Origin: Desulfobulbus oralis
GTDB taxonomy: Bacteria; Desulfobacterota; Desulfobulbia; Desulfobulbales; Desulfobulbaceae
Reading direction: 5' to 3'
DNA length: 64,000 bases
Assembly: GCF_002952055.1 (NCBI RefSeq)
Contig: NZ_CP021255.1
Location: 2,364,001-2,428,000, forward strand
A program made the translations under genes and the position numbers. A model generated the notes under the pieces. That model searched no databases and was not told the DNA's origin. It saw nothing but the letters and a program-made list of their open reading frames with translations. Of this stretch, positions 26,134-32,759 are shown piece after piece (position 1 is the first letter of the stretch; every line of letters starts with the position of its first letter).

Positions 26134-26396
26134 TGGTCAGTTTAGACTTCCCCAAGTTGTGTCATTCGTCTAGGCGTTCTCTCCGAGCGCCCTGGTTCGG
26201 ATATCACCCGGTAAGGAGGTGTATAGTAACCACGTAAAAGGACGAATTGGCTATCCCCCCGCTCGCCGCCGGGGCTGTACGTGAAAAGCAAGATGCGGCA
26301 ATGCGTGCCCCGGAAGTTTCCACCGTGGCGTGAAACATCATCGGCGGTTTTCCGCAGGACGATCCGCGGACGCTGCCCACAACAGGAGGAAAAGCT
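26134..26396 (+). other. Spacer/leader before the binding-protein gene
   Basis: 263 bp without a gene. An imperfect hairpin (GGCGTTCTCTCCGAGCGCC) starts near 26172. A GC-rich patch near 26255 may pair internally. It ends in AGGAGG before the binding-protein ATG. This may be a processing or stability element that raises binding-protein output; that is inference. Confidence 0.35.
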
Positions 26397-27473
26397 ATGT
26401 TGAAAAAACTGAGTATCTGCTTTTTCGCGATGGTATCTGCCCTCGTTCTATGCTCCTTGACTAGTGCGGCAGACAAGCCCATGAGACTCAAGACTGCCTG
26501 GATGGATGAACATGAGACCTTCCTGATCTGGTACGCCCATGAGAAAGGCTGGGACAAGGAGGTGGGTCTCGACCTTGACCTGCTGCTCTTCAGCAACGGC
26601 ATGGACATCGTCAACGCCCTGCCCGCCGGAGAATGGGTTTTTTGCGGCAATGGCGCTGTGCCTGCAGTGTTGGGCGCCCTACGCTACGGCACGGAGGTTA
26701 TTCTCATCGGCAACGACGAGTCCTATACCAACGCCGTGATGGTCCGTGCTGACAGCCCTATCGCCAAAACCAAAGGTTACAACAAGGATTTCCCCGATGT
26801 CCTCGGGCATCCGGATGATGTACGGGGCAAAACCTTCCTGATTACTACCATGTCGTCCGATCATTACGCCTTCAGCTCTTGGCTGCAGGTACTGGGCTTG
26901 ACCGACAAGGACGTCATCATCAAAAACATGGATCAGGCGCAGGCGGTGGCCGCCTATGAAAAGGGCATCGGCGACGGAGTGGCCCTGTGGGCACCCCATA
27001 TGTACCGGGGCGAGGAGCTCGGTTGGAAGATAGCAGGCACTGTGCATAGCTGTAAAAAAGGCCTGCCTATTGTTTTGATGGCCGAAAAAAAATTCGCCGA
27101 GCAGAATCCCGAAACTGTGGCTGCCTTTCTCTCCGTGTACTTGAGAGCGGTCAATATGCTGAAGACCGAGCCACTAGAAAGCCTTGTGCCCGAATACAAG
27201 CGCTTTTTCCTGGAATTCACGGGCAAGGAGTACAGTGACGATCTGGCGTTGAAGGACCTCCAGACCCATCCCGTTTTCAACCTGGAAGAGCAAAAGGCTC
27301 TGTTTGACGACTCCAAAGGACAAAGCACCGCTCAGCGATGGCAGGGTGAACTCGCCAAATTTTTTACCGGCGTGGGTAAACTCACCCAAGAAGAATGCGA
27401 CAAGGTCGGCGACGGTAAGTATGCTAACGGCAAGTATCTGAATCTCATCAAGGAGATCAAGCCTTACAAGTAA
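26397..27473 (+). CDS. Periplasmic solute-binding protein of the importer
   Basis: 358 residues. The signal peptide is MLKKLSICFFAMVSALVLCS, with cleavage near SAADK. The SsuA/TauA/NMT1-type fold is suggested by RLKTAWMDEHETFLIWYAHE, WVFCGNGAVPAVLGALRYG and the PDDVRGKTFLITTMSSDHY hinge region. It would deliver substrate to the two-permease channel. The ligand is not deducible. A strong AGGAGG site precedes it and a terminator follows. Confidence 0.88.
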   Translation: MLKKLSICFFAMVSALVLCSLTSAADKPMRLKTAWMDEHETFLIWYAHEKGWDKEVGLDLDLLLFSNGMDIVNALPAGEWVFCGNGAVPAVLGALRYGTEVILIGNDESYTNAVMVRADSPIAKTKGYNKDFPDVLGHPDDVRGKTFLITTMSSDHYAFSSWLQVLGLTDKDVIIKNMDQAQAVAAYEKGIGDGVALWAPHMYRGEELGWKIAGTVHSCKKGLPIVLMAEKKFAEQNPETVAAFLSVYLRAVNMLKTEPLESLVPEYKRFFLEFTGKEYSDDLALKDLQTHPVFNLEEQKALFDDSKGQSTAQRWQGELAKFFTGVGKLTQEECDKVGDGKYANGKYLNLIKEIKPYK

Positions 27474-27493
27474 AACGACCTGGATACACAGTT

Positions 27494-27528
27494 CCCGTCC
27501 GGTCTTTCGGGCGGGGATTTTACTTTTC
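27494..27528 (+). terminator. Terminator ending the importer operon
   Basis: CCCGTCC-GGTCTTTC-GGGCGGG, seven pairs with one G-U, followed by ATTTTACTTTT. It starts 20 bases after the binding-protein stop. Confidence 0.75.
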
Positions 27529-27683
27529 CGGGACCGGCCCATGGCGCAGACGCACTTGTCCGGTGCGGTAGATTCTCGTTGCAAATGCACCACTCGGTCA
27601 GGGTGAGAAAAGCCTAAAAGGACAGGGCGGGATTCTGGTAGAGTTGGAAGTATCGACACCCAACCAGCCAGAAGGAGCCCGCC

Positions 27684-27984
27684 ATGTCCCATAGCCATCT
27701 GACCCTGGAAGAACGGGTTGTTATCGAATTATTTGTGCACATGGGCTTGAGCTGCCGAAAAATCGCCACGTATCTTGGCCGAAGCCATACAAGCGTTTGC
27801 CGGGAGCTGCGCCGCAACAGTTTTCCAAAAGTGGCTACCCCAACCAGACAGCAGAGCGCCGCACCCAGAAAAGACGTACAATGCCGTGGCTATGGCCGGA
27901 AGCCACAACGGGCATGCCAAAAACAGAAAGGCCGCCCCCATCCAATGACGGAGTCGGCCTTTGATGCATTCCGCCGCGGCCCTG
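27684..27984 (+). mobile_element. IS30-family transposase fragment
   Basis: The frame opens MSHSHLTLEERVVIELFVH, then LSCRKIATYLGRSHTSVCRE, the IS30 N-terminal HTH. It shifts frame near 27830 and the catalytic domain is absent. It abuts the 3' end of the aldehyde dehydrogenase gene. An AGAAGGAG site precedes the start. Confidence 0.85.
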
Positions 27985-29508
27985 TCAGCTGGCGACGCAG
28001 GAGCGAACCGTCTGGGGTTTTGTAGCGCCAGCGCTCTGGGCTTTGGGATCAACTGTACGAATGGTCGTCACCTTATTCTGGGTGAAAAATTCAAGGCCAT
28101 TTTTGCCCTGTACCTTATTGGTCCCAAGGAGGGAGCCCTTGATACCGCCAAAGGGCACATAGGGATGGGGTGCACAAATACCGACGTTCACTCCCACCAT
28201 GCCGACATCAGCCATACGGCTGAATTTTTCGGCATAAAACTGGCTTTGCGTGAAAATGCAAGCACCGTTGCCAAATTCTGACTTACGGATCAGATCCAGC
28301 GCATCGTCCATGTTGGCAATCTTGATGACCGCAACCAGTGGGCCAAACACTTCGGTCGTAAAGATTGGGTTGCAAGGGGTGATGTCCCGAATGATGGTGG
28401 GACCGACAAAATAGCCATTTTTGTTTTTTTCAGGCAATTCGGGATGACGGCCGTCCAAGGCCAGCTTGCACCCATGCCCATACTTCAGGGCAATGTCAAC
28501 GTAGTTGATGACGCTGTCGGCTGCCTTGCGGGAAATCAGGGGGCCCATATACACGTCGGGATCCAGCGCGTCGCCAACCCTGACAGTCTTGGATGCTGCA
28601 ATCATACGTTCCAGAACCTGTTCGTAAATTTCGGGTACAATGGCAACGATCGAACCGGCAAGGCAGCGTTGACCTGCAGACCCAAAGCAGGAGTTTAGAT
28701 AATTGTCAATGAAGACATCCATGTCGGCATCTTCCATAACCACGAGCATGTTCTTCGCGCCGCCAAGCAACATGGATCGCTTGGCACCACGAGCGCAGCC
28801 AGCGGCCATTTTTTTGGCTGTGGGCGTGGAGCCGACTAGACAAACGCCGGCAATCCTGGGATCCTCATACCAAGTCTCGGCAATTTCACGATGCCCGTGG
28901 ATGACATTGACCACACCGGGGGGCAATCCGATCTCCTGAAAAATGTCGCACATCATTTGCATGAAGTACGGGGACTGCGTTGAAGGTTTGAAAACAAAGG
29001 TGTTGCCAGCCACAATGGCATAGGGAATGAACCAGCCAAATACCAAGGCTGGGAAGTTAAAAGGAGCTACTCCGGCAAAAACGCCCAGTGACTGCCTTAC
29101 GACCTTGACATTGATGTTGCCGGAGATCAGATCCAGACATTCACCCTGCATCGTTACCGTGGCAGAACAGGCTGACTCCACAATTTCAATGACGCGTTGA
29201 ACCTCACCCCGGGCTTCACCGATCTGTTTGGCCTGGTCATAGGCAATACCCCAAGCCAGCTTTTCCAGATCACGGGTCATGCAGGCGTGAATCTTGTACA
29301 GATAGGCAATCCTCTTAGCGATCGGCATCAGGCTCCAGGTTTCATAGGCCCTTGCGGCAGCGGTGGTGGCCTCATCGGCGGTCTTTAGACAGGAAATGGG
29401 CACCGAACCGATTTTTTCGCCTGTAGAAGGGTTGTAGAGCGGATCATTATTCTCCTCAGGACCGCCCCATTTACCGTTGATAAAATTTTTGATTTCGAGT
29501 CGTTCCAT
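27985..29508 (-). CDS. MmsA-family CoA-acylating aldehyde dehydrogenase
   Basis: 507 residues. It oxidises a (semi)aldehyde with NAD and CoA in methylmalonate-semialdehyde dehydrogenase-type enzymes. Catalytic Cys is in GSAGQRCLAGS. The region that carries the general-base Glu in ordinary ALDHs reads LGGAKNMLVVMEDAD, as in CoA-acylating MmsA proteins. APFNFPALV and FGPLVAVI are family landmarks. The start has GAGGAG. The last ~15 residues run up to the IS30 scar and may not be the native end. Location in the importer island suggests it oxidises a product of the imported solute; the true substrate is unknown. Confidence 0.88.
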   Translation of the reverse strand: MERLEIKNFINGKWGGPEENNDPLYNPSTGEKIGSVPISCLKTADEATTAAARAYETWSLMPIAKRIAYLYKIHACMTRDLEKLAWGIAYDQAKQIGEARGEVQRVIEIVESACSATVTMQGECLDLISGNINVKVVRQSLGVFAGVAPFNFPALVFGWFIPYAIVAGNTFVFKPSTQSPYFMQMMCDIFQEIGLPPGVVNVIHGHREIAETWYEDPRIAGVCLVGSTPTAKKMAAGCARGAKRSMLLGGAKNMLVVMEDADMDVFIDNYLNSCFGSAGQRCLAGSIVAIVPEIYEQVLERMIAASKTVRVGDALDPDVYMGPLISRKAADSVINYVDIALKYGHGCKLALDGRHPELPEKNKNGYFVGPTIIRDITPCNPIFTTEVFGPLVAVIKIANMDDALDLIRKSEFGNGACIFTQSQFYAEKFSRMADVGMVGVNVGICAPHPYVPFGGIKGSLLGTNKVQGKNGLEFFTQNKVTTIRTVDPKAQSAGATKPQTVRSCVAS

Positions 29509-29518
29509 GTTTTGCTCC

Positions 29519-30058
29519 TCAATTGTTTTGGTTATCGGCTTTGTATTGCCAAAAACAGGCGTAGCAATGGTAACGAGGATTACCTTTGCTTAACACAACA
29601 AAAAAGCGAAACTTCTGCTGCGTTCTACGCCTGATAGATCGTGCACTCGCCTGAGATGTTCGGCAAAACTTTAATAGGAGCTCTAGAAGTTCATAAGGAA
29701 CTGCAAGGGGATCGTTAGAAAGTATAACAAAATCGAAAAAATAGCAGAGGACACGGGTACCAGCAACCGTGTCAAGCTCTGTACCCTTTGCGTTGATGGT
29801 ATAGATTTTCACTGTGCTCAAAGGTGCAAGCCGCTGGTACAACCCAGATACGCGATCTGCGGCCGTTGTCCTGCGGTTTAACGCTGTATGGATGGAATCA
29901 ATTGCATTGACCGGCCGCACAGGCGAATCCATGTGCAACGTAAAGGGGATTACCCAAGCGGAGGCATGGGCCGCAGGGACCAAGCTGTGAAGCCCGTCAC
30001 TCGCCGATAAAAATATTAACATGCCGTCCGCCTTAAACATAAACATGCTACCCAGCAC
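29519..30058 (-). CDS. Uncharacterised ORF upstream of the aldehyde dehydrogenase
   Basis: A 179-codon minus-strand frame ending ten bases before the dehydrogenase start codon. No open frame of note is seen on the other strand. No motif, signal peptide or domain is recognised, and composition gives no strong coding signal. It may be a chance frame in the dehydrogenase leader or a remnant. Confidence 0.25.
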   Translation of the reverse strand: MLGSMFMFKADGMLIFLSASDGLHSLVPAAHASAWVIPFTLHMDSPVRPVNAIDSIHTALNRRTTAADRVSGLYQRLAPLSTVKIYTINAKGTELDTVAGTRVLCYFFDFVILSNDPLAVPYELLELLLKFCRTSQASARSIRRRTQQKFRFFVVLSKGNPRYHCYACFWQYKADNQNN

Positions 30059-30796
30059 TATTGGCCTTGCCTCCCAAGGTCATTTAACAGCCCGTTGAGA
30101 AGTCGTAGAAACCACAGGTAAGTAAAACCTTGTAAGCCGGAACGCAACTCATTGATTGTACGTTACTTAAAATCGAAACACCTGTAGTGCGTACCTGAAA
30201 AGTTTTTTAACGGATTTGTAAGGGTAGTTTTTAACGGATTTGTAAGGGTAGCATTAATTTTACAGGAGTCACTTCAAAGAACATGCCATGCCGAAAAAAC
30301 AATAAAAACGAAATAATATCCTAAGGCTTACGAGGCAATTGCAAATCTATCCCAAATCTATCCCGCTACTCTTGTCTTTTTTTAAGACACTTATGCTTGA
30401 TTGAATACATTTTCTCTGAAATAATGTAATATTTTTATGACAGTTGTGATTTTGAGGCTTTTGTATGAATAGTCGACCCTGAAAAACTGTTAAAATGCTC
30501 TGTCAGTCACAGGCCTGAAGAGGGTGAATATTGGATTGAGGCACTGCTGTCCCACTAAATTGAGTACATGTCTAACTCTTTGATTTTCATGGGTATTTTC
30601 TGTTCGTTCGGTCAAAAGAGCCCGACCAAATCCCGTCGCGCAAACAAGTTGAGTTGCGCAGGCTGCAAAATCTGCAGATTGAATGCCCCAGGCGGCTTCT
30701 GAACTTGAGAAACGCCGCTGGGTGATATGCGCACAAAGCGATCCACAACTGCGTTCACACCGCGTTGACACTTGTGCCCACAAAGCTCTTCACTTG
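30059..30796. other. Gene-poor right arm of the island
   Basis: About 740 bp with no supportable gene. It contains ACAGCCCGTTGAGAAG at about 30088 (scar motif), a tandem 24/25-bp repeat at 30202-30250, and a short doubled AAATCTATCCC near 30344. Short frames near 30490-30780 show no recognisable domain. Confidence 0.5.
30202..30250. repeat. Two-copy tandem repeat (24/25 bp)
   Basis: The unit GTTTTTTAACGGATTTGTAA then GGGTA occurs twice back to back, with one T fewer in the second copy. Confidence 0.8.
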
Positions 30797-31015
30797 GGCA
30801 GCGACCCGGGCCGGGGCCTGCATCATGCCCTTCATGCCGGCCTTTTACAGCGGCGAGACCACGCTTGCAGGGCTGATGCGGCACTTCGCGGGCCGACTTC
30901 TGGACCAGCTCCACATTCCCCATACGCTCTGCACCCGCTGGCGAAACAACCAATAAGGTCGGGAGATTGCAGGAGATCCCTGCCCCGAAAGGTGCATGCC
31001 CTCTTCCCAGAGGGC
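30797..31015 (+). repeat. Right copy of the ubiX-tail direct repeat (island right edge)
   Basis: 219 bp matching 18445-18660: the last ~50 codons of ubiX and about 55 bp of its 3' spacer, including a hairpin GCCCTCT-TCCC-AGAGGGC. The ubiX reading frame is intact in this stretch but lacks the gene's front. It lies 57 bp from the rph stop, so ubiX and rph were probably convergent neighbours before the island arrived. Confidence 0.9.
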
Positions 31016-31071
31016 CGATTGTCCGGGAGATATATAACTTCGCCGCGCCTCAAGGGCCAACAGCGGACTGC

Positions 31072-31770
31072 CTACCACAGGGCGGAAAAGAGATCCCGCA
31101 GGCCGGCAGCCGCGAGAGTGGCAAGCGCAGCGAAGGCCTCCGGCGGAAACGGCCGGCCCTCGGCCGTGGCCTGGATTTCCACCCAGCGGCCATCCTGCGC
31201 CATGACAAAGTTCCCATCCACCTCGGCTGCCGAATCCTCGACATATTCCAGATCCAGGACCTGTTGTCCGTCCACAATGCCCGCACTCACTGCGGCCACG
31301 GGGAGCAGTTCCGGCAGGGCCGGCAACTGCTCCCGCTCGACCATTCTCACGAGCGCCGCCCGCAGAGCCAGGGCCGCGCCGGTGATGGCCGCGCAGCGGG
31401 TACCGCCATCGGCATTCAAAACATCGCAATCCACCCTCAGCGTATGCTCGCCCAAAAGCCGCAAATCCACCATCATGCGCAGCGAGCGGCCAATCAGCCG
31501 CTGGATCTCATGGCTGCGGCCGGAAATGCCGCTCACCGCCTCGCGCCGGCCGCGGCTTTTGGTCGCGCGCGGCAGCATGCCGTACTCGGCGGTAATCCAG
31601 CCCTGGCCCCGACCCAGAAGAAAGGGGGGCACATGGTCTTCCACCGAAACCGCGCAGAGCACCTGGGTCTGGCCCATGCTCATCAGCACCGATCCCTCGG
31701 CATGGGGCTGAAAGCCGTAGCTCACGTTGAAGGGCCGCAGGGCAGCGACAGCCCGATTGTTGGGACGCAT
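31072..31770 (-). CDS. rph: Ribonuclease PH
   Basis: 232 residues. It trims tRNA 3' ends phosphorolytically. Landmarks are [45 protein letters not shown] and [21 protein letters not shown] site is six bases before the ATG. Its first ~79 codons and start signals are copied exactly at 31994-32229 by a tandem duplication, but this full-length copy is intact. Confidence 0.96.
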   Translation of the reverse strand: MRPNNRAVAALRPFNVSYGFQPHAEGSVLMSMGQTQVLCAVSVEDHVPPFLLGRGQGWITAEYGMLPRATKSRGRREAVSGISGRSHEIQRLIGRSLRMMVDLRLLGEHTLRVDCDVLNADGGTRCAAITGAALALRAALVRMVEREQLPALPELLPVAAVSAGIVDGQQVLDLEYVEDSAAEVDGNFVMAQDGRWVEIQATAEGRPFPPEAFAALATLAAAGLRDLFSALW

Positions 31771-32463
31771 GGCGAACTCCAGAAAGGGGGGAAGGATTCA
31801 GCCCCGCCGGGAGCCCGGGGCCAGCAACACCACGGTAATGCCGGGATTCTTCCGGTTCAGATCGGCATGGGCTGCCAGAAAGGGACAGCGCCGGAGCAGT
31901 TGGCGGCCCCGGCCGGTGCGGCTCTCGAAGTCTTCGCCGAAGATCACGGCTTCGATCCGGCCGATCTGCCGCAAAAAGGACAGGCGCGCCCGCACCGCCT
32001 CGCGCCGGCCGCGGCTTTTGGTCGCGCGCGGCAGCATGCCGTACTCGGCGGTAATCCAGCCCTGGCCCCGACCCAGAAGAAAGGGGGGCACATGGTCTTC
32101 CACCGAAACCGCGCAGAGCACCTGGGTCTGGCCCATGCTCATCAGCACCGATCCCTCGGCATGGGGCTGAAAGCCGTAGCTCACGTTGAAGGGCCGCAGG
32201 GCAGCGACAGCCCGATTGTTGGGACGCATGGCGAACTCCAGAAAGGGGGGAAGGATTCAGCCCCGCCGGGAGCCCGGGGCCAGCAACACCACGGTAATGC
32301 CGGGATTCTTCCGGTTCAGATCGGCATGGGCTGCCAGAAAGGGACAGCGCCGGAGCAGTTGGCGGCCCCGGCCGGTGCGGCTCTCGAAGTCTTCGCCGAA
32401 GATCACGGCTTCGATCCGGCCGATCTGCCGCAAAAAGGACAGGCGCGCCCGCACCGCCTCGCG
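31535..32463. repeat. Exact 459-bp tandem duplication across the rph-smr junction
   Basis: Unit 1 is 31535-31993 and unit 2 is 31994-32452, identical as far as I can read. Each contains the rph 5' end, the intergenic stretch and the smr 3' end. The 11-bp string ACCGCCTCGCG occurs at 31535 (in rph), 31994 (at the novel joint) and 32453 (in smr). This points to recombination or slippage between 11-bp microhomologies. 459 is a multiple of three. Confidence 0.95.
31798..32229 (-). CDS. Chimeric rph-smr ORF made by the tandem duplication
   Basis: 143 codons. Residues 1-79 are the RNase PH N-terminus with its own start and GGAG site. From RREAV onward it is the C-terminal half of the Smr domain ([11 protein letters not shown] to LLAPGSRRG), joined in frame at 31994-32004. 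It has the translation signals of rph, so it could be made, but it lacks the PH active-site half and the front of the Smr domain. Probably non-functional and recent. Confidence 0.6.
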   Translation of the reverse strand: MRPNNRAVAALRPFNVSYGFQPHAEGSVLMSMGQTQVLCAVSVEDHVPPFLLGRGQGWITAEYGMLPRATKSRGRREAVRARLSFLRQIGRIEAVIFGEDFESRTGRGRQLLRRCPFLAAHADLNRKNPGITVVLLAPGSRRG

Positions 32464-32745
32464 AATGGCCCCACCGCGGCCGCTGGAGCCATAGCCGTGA
32501 ATCAGGGTCAGCACCCTGACGCCCTGGAGCCGGCCGCTGGCAAGCTCCTGATCCAGACGGCTCAGGGCCCGCTCGACCGGCGGCCGGCCCCTCTCCAGAT
32601 TGACCAGCCGGTGCAGGCGCCCGGGATCGGGCGGCGCTGCGGCCCCCTGCCCGCTTTGCCCGGCGCCGCAGTGCGGGCAGCACATCGCTGTGGCAAACCT
32701 GGCGTCGTACTCGTTGCCGCATACCTCGCAGACGTGTTGGCACAT
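32257..32745 (-). CDS. Smr-domain protein with N-terminal zinc ribbon
   Basis: 162 residues. The N-terminus has two CxxC pairs (CEVC and CPHC), a zinc ribbon. The C-terminal ~80 residues are an Smr domain with LTLIHGYGSSGRGGAIREAV; Smr domains are nucleic-acid endonuclease or RNA-binding modules. It starts 15 bases after the relA stop, so it is in the same operon. Its 3' half is duplicated in the 459-bp repeat. Confidence 0.85.
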   Translation of the reverse strand: MCQHVCEVCGNEYDARFATAMCCPHCGAGQSGQGAAAPPDPGRLHRLVNLERGRPPVERALSRLDQELASGRLQGVRVLTLIHGYGSSGRGGAIREAVRARLSFLRQIGRIEAVIFGEDFESRTGRGRQLLRRCPFLAAHADLNRKNPGITVVLLAPGSRRG

Positions 32746-32759
32746 AAGCGGAGTCAGGC

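Noticed and set aside
30202-30250. Possible CRISPR array
   Set aside because: Only two directly abutting units with no spacer between them and no cas genes nearby.
30612-30953. Minus-strand ORF across the ubiX-tail repeat
   Set aside because: It runs antisense to the duplicated ubiX end and shows no domain.
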